Shown: positions 1 to 7,706 of the stretch, piece by piece
How positions within the stretch are numbered: position 1 is the stretch's first letter
Layout: every line of letters starts with the position of its first letter
Assembly (NCBI GenBank): GCA_030840805.1
Contig: JAVEDU010000089.1
Location: 1-61,405 of the forward strand
Length of the DNA: 61,405 nt
Source: Actinomycetota bacterium
GTDB lineage: Bacteria; Actinomycetota; Actinomycetes; Mycobacteriales; HKI-0501
Direction: 5' to 3'
The notes under the pieces: generated by a model
Seen by the model: only the letters and a program-made list of their open reading frames with translations
Database searches by the model: none
Told to the model about the DNA's origin: nothing
Translations under genes and position numbers: made by a program

Positions 1-40
1 CGTGGCAGCGACACCCCGCATCCGGGTGGTCGGGCGGCCG

Positions 41-1054
41 TCAGGCCGCCTCGACCCCACTCTCGGCGGCCATGGCGCGCAGATGCGCGACGGCCTCCTT
101 CTCGATCTGCTGCACCCGGGCCCGGGACAGGCCGAGCCGGGCGCCGATCTCGGTGAACGTGTGCGGCTCACCGTCCTCCATGCCGTAGCGCGCCCGCACC
201 ACCAGTGCGGACCGCTCGTCCAGGTGGTCGATCAGGCGGGACAGGTCGGCGTCGGCCTGCGCGGCCAGCACCACCTGCTCCGGACCCGGCGTCACCGCGT
301 CCCGGACGAAGTTCTCCAGCGCCGACTCCTCGTCGTCGCCCACCGGCGACTGGAGGCTCACGGGGTCCTTCGCCAGCCTGGTCAGCTCGGCGATCCGGGC
401 CGGCTCCACGCCCACGGCCTCGGCCAGTTCGGCCTCCGAGGGCTCGCGGCCGAGGTCACGGACGAGATCGCGCCGGGTGCGGTTCATGCGGCCGACCTCC
501 TCGCCCAGGTGGACGGGGAGCCGGATGGTCCGACCGTGCTGGGCGATCGCCCGGCTGATGGCCTGCCGGATCCACCAGGTGGCATAGGTCGAGAACTTGA
601 AGCCCTTGACGTAGTCGAACTTCTCGACCGCCCGGATCAGCCCGAGGTTGCCCTCCTGGATGAGATCGAGCAGCGACATGGAGGCGCGCGGGTACTTGCG
701 TGCCACCGACACGACGAGTCGGAGGTTCGCGGACAGGAACAGCTGCCGCGCCGCCTCACCCTCCGCGGCGAGCGTGCGCAGCTCCGCGGTGGTCACCTCC
801 GCGCCGGAGCTCAGCACGACGGACGGCTCGTCGCCGAGCGCCTCGAGCAGCTTCCGCGCGTACACGCCGGCCTCGATCCGCTGGGAGAGGTCGACCTCTT
901 CCTCGGCGTTGAGCAGCGGCGTCGCCGAGATTCCGTCCAGATACATCCTGACGAGGTCCGACGTAGAGTCGCTGTCACGGCTCGAGCGGACGTCGCGGCG
1001 TGCGGTCTTGGGCTTGCTGTTGGTCGTGGACAACTCCCTGGTGAGGGTCTGCAC
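41..1054 (-). CDS. RNA polymerase sigma factor, sigma-70 group 2 (SigB/HrdB-like)
   Basis: Sigma-70 protein of 337 residues that directs core polymerase to promoters. Region 1.2 (about residues 33-62) is followed by region 2, with the core-binding [11 protein letters not shown] at about 130-140 and the -10 recognition/melting segment [13 protein letters not shown] at about 154-166. Regions 3 and 4 follow, with a C-terminal helix-turn-helix ([19 protein letters not shown]). There is no long acidic region 1.1, so it resembles the non-essential or stress-type primary-like sigma factors of actinobacteria rather than the housekeeping one. The GTG start at 1054 has AGGAGG eight bases upstream. The loop before DLIQEGN (KYPRASMSL) differs from the usual RYTGRGM. 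A ParA gene lies upstream on the same strand. The exact paralogue is uncertain. Confidence 0.93.
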   Translation of the reverse strand: MQTLTRELSTTNSKPKTARRDVRSSRDSDSTSDLVRMYLDGISATPLLNAEEEVDLSQRIEAGVYARKLLEALGDEPSVVLSSGAEVTTAELRTLAAEGEAARQLFLSANLRLVVSVARKYPRASMSLLDLIQEGNLGLIRAVEKFDYVKGFKFSTYATWWIRQAISRAIAQHGRTIRLPVHLGEEVGRMNRTRRDLVRDLGREPSEAELAEAVGVEPARIAELTRLAKDPVSLQSPVGDDEESALENFVRDAVTPGPEQVVLAAQADADLSRLIDHLDERSALVVRARYGMEDGEPHTFTEIGARLGLSRARVQQIEKEAVAHLRAMAAESGVEAA

Positions 1055-1174
1055 CGTTCGGGCCTCCTGATAGAGCGGCCTTCGTCGCCTGTGTGCCGGC
1101 CCGTTTCGGGCAGCACTGATGACAACGACCAGAACGCGTTCAGGATTCCCGGTACGCCCGCTACCGGCCGATTC

Positions 1175-1996
1175 TCAGGTTCGGGAGGCCCGGCGGCCCC
1201 GAGACCGCAGCATCCGGTCCAGCAGGGCGTCGAAGGCGGCGGCCATCTCGCGGCCGCCCGGCGTGGGCCAGCGCTGGATCGGCACGGCGGCACCCTGGGC
1301 CTGCTCGATCGCCGAGCGGTCCGGCAGCACCGGCGAGAGCACCAGCGGGCCGAAGATGCGCCGCAGCTCGTCGACGCGGTACTCGTGCTCCGCCGAACGC
1401 GGGCGGACCCGGTTGACCACCACGCCGAGCGGCTGGAGGTCCGGGTTGTGCGCGTCGCGCTCACTCTGGACGGCCTCGAACGCCCGCCGCACGCCCGACA
1501 CGGCGAACCGGGACGGCTCGGCGATGAGCATCGCCCGATCGGCGGCCACCAGGCCGCTGCGGGTGAGCTGCCCGAGGGACGGCGGACAGTCGATCAGCAC
1601 GAGGTCGTACGGCCCCGGGCCATCGTCCCGCCCGTCCAGCCGGCCCAGCGCGGTGCGCAGGCGGCCGAGGCGGTTGCGGCCCGGTTCGGGGTGGTCGTGG
1701 CCGGCGACGTCACCGGTACCGACCAGGACGTCGAGCCGCCCACCGGACCCGGCGTCGTCCGACCATGCGCTCCGGCCCACCGCGGCGGCGACCACCGCGC
1801 GCTTCGGGTCGGCCAGCACGTCGGCGAGAGACCGCTCGGTGGCGGCGGGCTCGAGCGTCACCGTCGCGTTGGTCTGCGGGTCGAGGTCCACCACGAGCGT
1901 CGACAGGCCGCGGTCGAGCGCGGCCCCGGCGAGACCGAGCACGGTGGTGGTCTTCCCGACGCCACCCTTGAGGCTCAGTACGGCGAGGGTCTGCAC
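1175..1996 (-). CDS. ParA/Soj-family ATPase, orphan
   Basis: Deviant Walker A P-loop KGGVGKTT at about residues 10-17, the DLDPQTNAT switch I motif and LIDCPPSLG (Walker B/switch II) identify a MinD/ParA-type ATPase of about 273 residues. Such proteins move chromosomes, plasmids or protein cargo by ATP-dependent dimerisation on DNA. No ParB gene and no parS-like cluster was seen next to it, so it is probably not the chromosomal ParA; cargo positioning is an inference. The start is uncertain. GTG at 1996 puts the P-loop close to the N-terminus as usual but has a weak ribosome site. An ATG at 2050 would add 18 residues and overlap the ARG box shared with divergent argJ. The sigma-factor gene follows after 120 bases. 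Confidence 0.85.
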   Translation of the reverse strand: MQTLAVLSLKGGVGKTTTVLGLAGAALDRGLSTLVVDLDPQTNATVTLEPAATERSLADVLADPKRAVVAAAVGRSAWSDDAGSGGRLDVLVGTGDVAGHDHPEPGRNRLGRLRTALGRLDGRDDGPGPYDLVLIDCPPSLGQLTRSGLVAADRAMLIAEPSRFAVSGVRRAFEAVQSERDAHNPDLQPLGVVVNRVRPRSAEHEYRVDELRRIFGPLVLSPVLPDRSAIEQAQGAAVPIQRWPTPGGREMAAAFDALLDRMLRSRGRRASRT

Positions 1997-2044
1997 GAGC
2001 GCACCGTACCCGAACGAACCCTCCCGTTCGCTTGATACAGTCAC

Positions 2045-2060
2045 TTGCATTCTTATGCAA
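2045..2060. promoter_or_regulatory. Candidate ARG box (ArgR operator) before argJ
   Basis: Perfect inverted repeat TTGCAT-TCTT-ATGCAA, 15 bases before the argJ start codon and inside the divergent parA/argJ region. Actinobacterial ArgR operators carry TTGCAT/ATGCAA half-sites four bases apart; the site used with mycobacterial ArgR, as I recall it, has the same arms and spacing. The position would let arginine-loaded ArgR block argJ transcription, and it may also touch the parA promoter. Confidence 0.7.
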
Positions 2061-2075
2061 TCATCGGGAGAACAC

Positions 2076-3218
2076 GTGACCGCACCGCAGGGCTTCCTGG
2101 CTTGCACCGCCAACCTCGGCATCAAGGACGGGACGCCGGACTTCGCCGCCGTGGTGTCGTCGGTGCCCGCGACCGTGGCCGCGGTGTTCACCCGGTCCCG
2201 CTTCGCCGGGCCGAGCGTCACGCTGAGCCGGGCGTCGCTGGACGGTACGGGCCGCGGTGTGGTCGTGGTCTCCAAGAACGCCAACGTCGCCACCGGTTCC
2301 ACCGGTGACGCGAACGCCGCCGAGATCCGGGCCCTCGTCGCCGCGCGCACCGGCGTCGCCCCCGCCGACCTGCTGATCGCCTCCACCGGTGTGATCGGCC
2401 GGCAGTACCCGATGGAGCGGATCCGCCCGGGGCTGGCGGCCCTGCCGTGGCCGTTCCCGGCGGCCGACTTCGACGCGGTGGCCGCGGCGATCATGACCAC
2501 GGACACCCACGCCAAGATCGTCCGGGTCCGGTGCGGGGACGCGACGATCGCCGGCGTCGCCAAGGGCGTCGGCATGATCGAGCCGAACATGGCCACCCTG
2601 CTCACGTTCTTCTTCACCGACGCCGAGGTATCCGCGCCCGCGCTCGACGCGGTGTTCCGCCGGGTGGTGGACCGGACGTTCAACGCGCTGTCGATCGACA
2701 CCGACACCTCGACCAGCGACACGGCCGCCGTGTTCGCGAACGGGCTCGCCGGACCGGTCGACCTCGTCGAGTTCGAGGAGGCGCTCTACGACGCGGCGCT
2801 CACGCTCGTGAAGCAGATCGCCCGGGACGGCGAGGGGGCCACGACGCTCATCGAGGTGCGCGTGACCGGCGCGCGCGACGCGGAGCAGGCCAAGCGGGTC
2901 GGCAAGACGATCGTGAACTCGCCGCTCGTGAAGACCGCCGTCCACGGCGCCGACCCGAACTGGGGCCGGGTCGCGATGGCGGTCGGCAAGTGCGAGGACG
3001 ACCTCGACATCGACCAGGAGCGCGTGCGGATCGCGTTCGGCGACGTCGAGGTGTACCCGTCGGGCGCCCCCGACGCGCTGGACCGCGCCCAGGAGCACCT
3101 CAGGGGCGACGACGTCGTCCTGGCCGTCGACCTCGGGATCGGCCCCGGCGCGTTCACCGTGTACGGCTGCGACCTCACCGACGGGTACATCCGGATCAAC
3201 GCGGACTACACCACCTGA
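2076..3218 (+). CDS. argJ: Bifunctional glutamate N-acetyltransferase / amino-acid acetyltransferase ArgJ
   Basis: ArgJ recycles the acetyl group from N-acetylornithine to glutamate in the cyclic arginine pathway, and bifunctional forms also use acetyl-CoA. The protein is 380 residues, the normal length. The autocleavage site is clear in KGVGMIEPNMATLL, where Thr174 becomes the N-terminal nucleophile of the beta chain. GTG at 2076 is chosen because GGGAG lies five bases upstream and the N-terminus then matches the family; the longer open frame upstream is a shadow of parA on the other strand. In most actinobacteria argJ sits in argCJBDFRGH. Here it stands alone, followed 58 bases later by an antiporter pair, yet it appears to keep an ArgR operator. 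Confidence 0.97.
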   Translation: MTAPQGFLACTANLGIKDGTPDFAAVVSSVPATVAAVFTRSRFAGPSVTLSRASLDGTGRGVVVVSKNANVATGSTGDANAAEIRALVAARTGVAPADLLIASTGVIGRQYPMERIRPGLAALPWPFPAADFDAVAAAIMTTDTHAKIVRVRCGDATIAGVAKGVGMIEPNMATLLTFFFTDAEVSAPALDAVFRRVVDRTFNALSIDTDTSTSDTAAVFANGLAGPVDLVEFEEALYDAALTLVKQIARDGEGATTLIEVRVTGARDAEQAKRVGKTIVNSPLVKTAVHGADPNWGRVAMAVGKCEDDLDIDQERVRIAFGDVEVYPSGAPDALDRAQEHLRGDDVVLAVDLGIGPGAFTVYGCDLTDGYIRINADYTT

Positions 3219-3276
3219 GCGTGGCCGCCGCCCGCACCCGTGGTCCACTGGACCCACCCCAGGCTGAGGAGCGCAC

Positions 3277-3759
3277 GTGGACATCGAAGAGACGAGGCTG
3301 CCCGGGATCGGGCTGCGCCACGACTTCGTCACGCGTCAGGGCCGTCGTATCGGGGTGATCTCCCAGAAGAACGGCGCTCGCGAGCTGTTCATGTACGACC
3401 CGGACGACCCCGACTCCTGCCGTGCCGTCATCGACCTCACCCCCGAGGAGAGCGAGGTCGTCGCCGAGCTGCTCGGCGCCCCGCGGGTGATCGAGCGCCT
3501 CGCCCGGCTCTCCGAGCAGGTCGAGGGCATCACCACCGAGGGCATCCCCGTCACGGCGGACTCGCCGTTCGCCGGCAGGACGCTCGCCGACGCGCAGATC
3601 CGCACCCGGACCGGCGCGTCCATCGTCGCCGTGATCCGCGGCGACCAGGTCGTGCCGTCCCCCGGACCCGACTTCCGCTTCCAGATCGGCGACAAGGTCG
3701 TCGTCGTCGGCACCGAGGAAGGCGTCCACGAGGCCGCGAAGATTCTCGGCGGCGGCTGA
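3277..3759 (+). CDS. Cation:proton antiporter regulatory subunit, TrkA_C domain (KhtT-like)
   Basis: 160 residues with no membrane span. The N-terminal part (about 1-70) is a KhtT-like domain, and the C-terminal part (about 75-158) is a TrkA_C/RCK_C domain, the fold that binds small ligands such as cyclic di-AMP or ADP in regulators of potassium channels and transporters (SPFAGRTLADAQIRTRTGASIVAVIRGD and the GDKVVVVGTEEGV end are typical). The GTG start at 3277 has GAGGAG upstream. It ends three bases before the antiporter gene, so the two are translated together and probably form a regulator/transporter complex that controls potassium efflux and pH. Confidence 0.93.
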   Translation: MDIEETRLPGIGLRHDFVTRQGRRIGVISQKNGARELFMYDPDDPDSCRAVIDLTPEESEVVAELLGAPRVIERLARLSEQVEGITTEGIPVTADSPFAGRTLADAQIRTRTGASIVAVIRGDQVVPSPGPDFRFQIGDKVVVVGTEEGVHEAAKILGGG

Positions 3760-3762
3760 GGC

Positions 3763-4962
3763 GTGCACACGACCCGGCTGCTGCTCGAGCTGGGCGCGGT
3801 CATCTTCTCGCTCGGGGTCGTCGGACGGCTGGCCGGTCGTGTCGGCCTCTCGCCGATCCCGCTGTACCTGATCGCCGGGCTCGCGTTCGGGTCCGGCGGG
3901 CTGCTGCCGCTGCGGGCACCCGAGGAGTTCTTCTCGACCGGATCCCAGGTCGGGGTCGTGCTGCTCCTGCTGCTGCTCGGGCTGGAGTACTCGGCCTCGG
4001 ACCTCGTCGGCCAGCTCCGCCAGCAGGCCCCGGTCGGCGTGCTGGACCTCGCGCTCAACGGCCTGCCGGGCGTGGTGTTCGCGCTCGTCATGGGCTGGGG
4101 GCCGGTCGGCGCCCTGGCGATGTTCGGGATCACCGCCGTGAGCTCGTCGGGGATCATCGCGAAGGTCCTGTACGACCTCGGGCGCCTCGGCAACCGCGAG
4201 ACCCCGTCCATCCTCTCGATCCTCGTGCTCGAGGACCTCGGGATGGCGGTCTACCTGCCGGTGCTCACCGCCGTCCTCGCCGCCTCCGGCGCGTCGGCCG
4301 CGGTCGTCTCCGTCGCCGTCGCGCTGTCGGTCCTCGGCGCCGTGCTCTACGTGGCGACGCGGTACGGGCACCAGGTCACCCGGGTGGTGGCCGCGGACTC
4401 GTCCAGCGAGGTCATGATGCTGCGCATCCTCGGGCTCGCGCTGCTGGTCGCGGGCGCCGCGGAGGGCATCCACGTGTCGGCGGCGGTCGGGGCGTTCCTG
4501 CTCGGGATCGCGCTGTCCGGCGAGGCCGCCGAGGTGGCCCGGCCGCTGCTGGAGCCGCTGCGCGACCTGTTCGCGGCGGTGTTCTTCGTGTTCTTCGGAC
4601 TGTCGACCGACCCGGGCCAGCTCCCCGCCGTGTTCCTGCCGGCCCTCGGCCTGGTCGTCGCCGGGATCGCCACCAAGATGTTCACCGGCTGGTATGCGGC
4701 CCGGCGCGCGGGGGTCGGACCCGGCGGCCGGCTGCGTGCGGCCGCGACGCTGGTGCCGCGTGGAGAGTTCTCGATCGTCATCGCCGGCCTCGCCGGGAAC
4801 AGCATCGACCCCCGGCTCGGGCCGACCGCCGCCGCGTACGTGCTGTCGCTGGCGATCCTGGGGCCGCTCATGCCGCGGGCGATCGACCCGCTGGCCCGAC
4901 GCGCGGCGCGGCGGGCCAGGGACAAGGCGGTCGCGGCGCGGGCAGCCGCCCTCCCGGCCTGA
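3763..4962 (+). CDS. CPA2-family potassium/proton antiporter (KhtU/KefB-like)
   Basis: 399 residues with about 12 hydrophobic segments, matching the Na_H_Exchanger/Kef core. Typical motifs are the re-entrant GITAVSSSGIIAKVL segment and SAAVGAFLLGIALS. There is no C-terminal TrkA_N domain; regulation is instead supplied by the gene three bases upstream. Start GTG at 3763. The family exchanges potassium (or sodium) for protons across the cytoplasmic membrane. Its stop codon lies four bases from the stop of convergent plsC, leaving no room for a separate terminator. A second unlinked CPA2 protein is encoded at 11773-12969. Confidence 0.94.
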   Translation: MHTTRLLLELGAVIFSLGVVGRLAGRVGLSPIPLYLIAGLAFGSGGLLPLRAPEEFFSTGSQVGVVLLLLLLGLEYSASDLVGQLRQQAPVGVLDLALNGLPGVVFALVMGWGPVGALAMFGITAVSSSGIIAKVLYDLGRLGNRETPSILSILVLEDLGMAVYLPVLTAVLAASGASAAVVSVAVALSVLGAVLYVATRYGHQVTRVVAADSSSEVMMLRILGLALLVAGAAEGIHVSAAVGAFLLGIALSGEAAEVARPLLEPLRDLFAAVFFVFFGLSTDPGQLPAVFLPALGLVVAGIATKMFTGWYAARRAGVGPGGRLRAAATLVPRGEFSIVIAGLAGNSIDPRLGPTAAAYVLSLAILGPLMPRAIDPLARRAARRARDKAVAARAAALPA

Positions 4963-4965
4963 TCC

Positions 4966-5655
4966 TCACCCTTCGGCCGAGGCCGCCCGGTCCTTCGCCT
5001 GCTGCGCGTAGATCGGGACGTACTCCTGACCCGACAGGCCCTGGAGCCGCCGCATCAGCTCGTCGGTGAGCTCCCGCTCGGCCGCCCTGCGGTCCGGGCG
5101 GCCCCGGTACGGCGCCAGGTCGAGCGGGGCGCCGATCCGGATCCGGACCTGCCGGATCTTCGGGACCACCGTGCCGGGCGGCTGGATCTCGTACGTGTTG
5201 AGCATCGCCACCGGGATCAGCGGCGCGCCGGTCTCCAGGGCGAGCCGGGCGACCCCGGTCTTGCCGCGATAGAGCCGGCCGTCCGGCGGCCGGGTGCCCT
5301 CCGGGTAGATCCCGAAGAGCTGCCCGGCCGCGAGGACCCGCTTCGCCACGTCCAGCGAGGCCAGCGCGGCCCGGCCGTGCCCGCGCTCGACCGGGATGTT
5401 TCCCGCGCCCGACATCAGCTGCCGGACGAGGAAGCCCTTCACCCCCGGACCCGCGAAGTACTCCGCCTTGGCGAGGAAGACGACCTTCCGCCGCGCGACC
5501 ACGCCGAGGAACGCCGAGTCGGAGAACGACGGGTGGTTGCCCGCGAGAATGGCGGGCCCGCACGCCGGGATGTGGTCGAGTCCCTCGACGTCGGGCCGGA
5601 ACAGCAGCCGCAGCGGCGGCCCGACGAGGAGGTGCTTGAAGACGGAGTACAACAC
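4966..5655 (-). CDS. 1-acyl-sn-glycerol-3-phosphate acyltransferase, PlsC family
   Basis: 229 residues with the acyltransferase motif I NHPSFSD (NHxxxxD catalytic pair) at about residues 41-47 and motif III EGTRPPDG for phosphate binding. The fold acylates lysophosphatidic acid or related acceptors at the membrane during phospholipid synthesis. The N-terminus (LYSVFKHLLVGPPLRLLF) is one hydrophobic anchor. Start GTG at 5655. It lies 22 bases downstream of the aldo/keto reductase gene on the same strand and probably shares its transcript. Actinobacteria carry several PlsC paralogues, so the substrate cannot be fixed from sequence. Confidence 0.93.
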   Translation of the reverse strand: MLYSVFKHLLVGPPLRLLFRPDVEGLDHIPACGPAILAGNHPSFSDSAFLGVVARRKVVFLAKAEYFAGPGVKGFLVRQLMSGAGNIPVERGHGRAALASLDVAKRVLAAGQLFGIYPEGTRPPDGRLYRGKTGVARLALETGAPLIPVAMLNTYEIQPPGTVVPKIRQVRIRIGAPLDLAPYRGRPDRRAAERELTDELMRRLQGLSGQEYVPIYAQQAKDRAASAEG

Positions 5656-5677
5656 CGGCGAACCGTACCGCCGGGGC

Positions 5678-6613
5678 TCAGTCCGAGGCGCGGGTCAGGC
5701 TCGCCAGCTCCGCCGGGGTCAGCTCCAGCTCGGCGACCGCGACGAGGTCGGGCAGCTGCCCGACGGTGCGGGCACTCGCGATCGGCGCCACCACGGTCGG
5801 CTGGGCGGCGAGCCAGCCGAGCGCGACGGTCGCCACCGCGGTACCCCGCGCCGCCGCGATCTCGTCGAGCGCGGCCAGCACCCGGCGGCCCCGGTCGTCG
5901 AGGTACCCCGCGGCGCCCTCGGCGCGCGGGCTGTCGCTGTCGGCCGAACCGTCGCGGTACTTGCCGGTGAGGAAGCCGCTCGCCAGGGCGTAGTACGGCA
6001 CGGCGGCCAGTCCCTCCCGGGCGGCGAGATCGGCGAGCGCGCCCTCGTACTCACCGCGGTGGACCAGGTTGTAGTGCGACTGGATCGCGGCGTACCGCGG
6101 CAGGCCCCCGGCGTCCGCGATCGTCAGCGCCCGCTCCAGCCGGTCGGCGGTGTAGTTCGACGCCGCGACGTACCGCACCTTGCCCTCGGTCACGAGCTCG
6201 CCGAGCGCGGTGACGGTCTCCTCCAGCGGGGTGTCCGCGTCGTCGTAGTGGGCGTAGTACAGGTCGACGTGGTCGGTCTGGAGCCGGCGCAGCGAGGCCT
6301 CGATGCCGCGGCGGATGCTCGCCCGGGAGAGCCCCTTCGCGTCGGGGTGCTGGCTGACCTTGGTCGCGAGGACCAGGTCGTCCCGGCGGCCCCGGCGGGC
6401 CAGCCACCGGCCGATGATCGTCTCCGACTCACCGCCCGAGTTGCCGTCCACCCACGCCGAGTACACGTCCGCGGTGTCGACGAAGTTGCCGCCCGCGGCG
6501 ACGTACCGGTCGAGGACCGCGAACGAGGCCTCCTCGTCGGCGGTCCAGCCGAAGACGTTGCCGCCGAGCGCGAGCGGGAAAACCTCGAGGTCGGTGGTAC
6601 CGAGCTTCCTCAC
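5678..6613 (-). CDS. Aldo/keto reductase
   Basis: 311-residue (beta/alpha)8 oxidoreductase that reduces aldehydes or ketones with NADPH. The tetrad is visible: Asp and Tyr in FVDTADVYSAW, Lys in LVLATKVSQ and His in DLYYAHYDD. The C-terminal VAPIASARTVGQL segment matches the cofactor phosphate-binding region (PIxGxR-like). The GTG start at 6613 has GGGAGG six bases upstream; the much longer frame running to 7600 is a shadow of the GntR gene. It is divergent from that GntR gene, and a short inverted repeat lies between them, so regulation by the neighbour is plausible. Substrate unknown. Confidence 0.94.
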   Translation of the reverse strand: MRKLGTTDLEVFPLALGGNVFGWTADEEASFAVLDRYVAAGGNFVDTADVYSAWVDGNSGGESETIIGRWLARRGRRDDLVLATKVSQHPDAKGLSRASIRRGIEASLRRLQTDHVDLYYAHYDDADTPLEETVTALGELVTEGKVRYVAASNYTADRLERALTIADAGGLPRYAAIQSHYNLVHRGEYEGALADLAAREGLAAVPYYALASGFLTGKYRDGSADSDSPRAEGAAGYLDDRGRRVLAALDEIAAARGTAVATVALGWLAAQPTVVAPIASARTVGQLPDLVAVAELELTPAELASLTRASD

Positions 6614-6638
6614 GACGTGCCTCCCGGATGCGAGATCA

Positions 6639-6653
6639 GTTGTCCGTGACAAC
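6639..6653. promoter_or_regulatory. Inverted repeat, candidate GntR operator
   Basis: Perfect inverted repeat GTTGTC-CGT-GACAAC in the 78- to 114-base gap between the divergent aldo/keto reductase and GntR genes. FadR/FCD-type GntR regulators bind short palindromes of the form TTGT-N-ACAA or TGGT-N-ACCA, so a role as the autoregulatory operator is reasonable but unproven. Confidence 0.5.
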
Positions 6654-6727
6654 CGCTGTGGACACGGGGCTATGCCCGCCGGGACGGCGAGATGTGGGCG
6701 GGCCGGGTGGCATGGGACCGTGAGCAG

Positions 6728-7369
6728 ATGGTCCTCCCGCACGACACGCTGTCGGAGAAGGTGAAGCAGGCGATCATCGAGCGGGTGCTCGACGGCACCT
6801 ACCCGCCGGGCACCCGGCTGCTCGAGCTGAGCCTCGCGCGGGAGTTCGGCGTGAGCCAGGGGCCGGTCCGGGAGGCGCTCCGCGAGCTGAGTGCCACCCG
6901 GCTGGTCGAGTCGAGGCCGCGGCGGGGCACGTTCGTGCGGGCGTCCAGTCAGGAGGACATGGCCGAGGTGTACCTCGTGCGGATGGCCCTGGAGGAGACC
7001 GCCGGGCGGTACGGGATGGAGGCGCTGCACGCCGACCCCTCGCCACTGCGCCGGGCCCTGGACCGGATGCGCGCCGCGGCCGACGCCGACGACGTCCGGG
7101 AGCTGGTGCGTGGCAGCGTCGAGTTCCACCGGGCCGTGGTGTCCGCGGCCGGCAACCGGCTGCTGCTGGAGATCTGGGACTCGCTGCACGTCGAGGCGCG
7201 GACGATGGCCACGGTGGTGCGCGGGCAGGTGGACCTGCACGCGGCGGCGGAGATGCACGCCCCCCTGCTGGACGCGTACATCCGCGGGGACGCCGAGGAG
7301 TGCGCCCGGCTGCTGGCCGAGCACCAGCAGGAGTACCTGAAGCTTCCGCAGGAGACCCTCGGCGGGTAG
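6728..7369 (+). CDS. GntR-family transcriptional regulator, FadR/FCD type
   Basis: About 213 residues. An N-terminal winged helix (LSEKVKQAIIERVLDGTYPPG, then SLAREFGVSQGPVREALREL) is followed by an all-helical FCD ligand-binding domain with metal-site histidines (EFHRAVV and the late AEHQQEYLKL helix). FCD regulators respond to small organic acids and usually control adjacent catabolic genes. The start is ambiguous: ATG at 6728 sits just before the DNA-binding domain, while ATG at 6692 would add 12 residues. The FAH-family catabolic operon begins 337 bases downstream on the same strand and the aldo/keto reductase is divergent; either may be its target. Confidence 0.93.
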   Translation: MVLPHDTLSEKVKQAIIERVLDGTYPPGTRLLELSLAREFGVSQGPVREALRELSATRLVESRPRRGTFVRASSQEDMAEVYLVRMALEETAGRYGMEALHADPSPLRRALDRMRAAADADDVRELVRGSVEFHRAVVSAAGNRLLLEIWDSLHVEARTMATVVRGQVDLHAAAEMHAPLLDAYIRGDAEECARLLAEHQQEYLKLPQETLGG

Positions 7370-7620
7370 CCCCGAATGGCCCGGTCCGATGTCCCGACAC
7401 CTCGCTGGGTGACCAGGCCACCACGCTCGGCATGCCGCGGGGAGGGCGCCCGACGCCCGCGGCTCCCGCACCCGGCTCGTGCGGTACGGCGCCGCCGCTG
7501 CGAGCCGGCTCGACCGGACCGCCGCCCCCAGTGGCCCGCCCCGGCGAGGCATCCGCCGGTCCGCGACCGGGCCACCACGCTGCGGAGTGGCCGCGGTCAC
7601 AGTATTTTCCCGGGCGCCCT

Positions 7621-7636
7621 TGTGACGACGCTCACA
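7621..7636. promoter_or_regulatory. Perfect CRP/GlxR-type palindrome
   Basis: TGTGA-CGACGC-TCACA matches the consensus TGTGA-N6-TCACA of CRP-family regulators exactly, including mycobacterial and corynebacterial Crp/GlxR. It lies 71-86 bases before the start of the FAH-family gene, where an activator or repressor of the catabolic operon could bind. A chance full match in GC-rich DNA is unlikely but possible. Confidence 0.6.
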
Positions 7637-7649
7637 CCTCGCTAGCTTT

Positions 7650-7664
7650 TATCAATAACCGATA
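7650..7664. promoter_or_regulatory. Short AT-rich inverted repeat
   Basis: TATC-AATAACC-GATA, four-base arms, inside the only AT-rich patch upstream of the FAH-family gene. It could be an operator for the upstream GntR regulator or simply part of a -10 region. The arms are short and the assignment is tentative. Confidence 0.3.
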
Positions 7665-7706
7665 GAGCCCGAGGCGCGGGGCCCCGGGCGGGCGGAGGAC
7701 AACAAC

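Larger units (their letters stand above)
7370..7706. other. Non-coding gap between GntR gene and catabolic operon
   Basis: 337 bases with no convincing gene. The first 240 bases are GC-rich with only shadow frames and no clear hairpin. The last 90 bases turn locally AT-rich (CTAGCTTTTATCAATAACCGATAG) and hold two palindromes, listed separately, followed by the GGAGG ribosome site of the FAH-family gene. This is the expected promoter region of the 7707-10743 operon. Confidence 0.6.

Noticed and set aside
1119-2075. 319-residue N-terminal extension in frame with argJ
   Set aside because: Opposite strand to parA with low-complexity Arg/Ser composition; argJ has a proper GTG and ribosome site at 2076.
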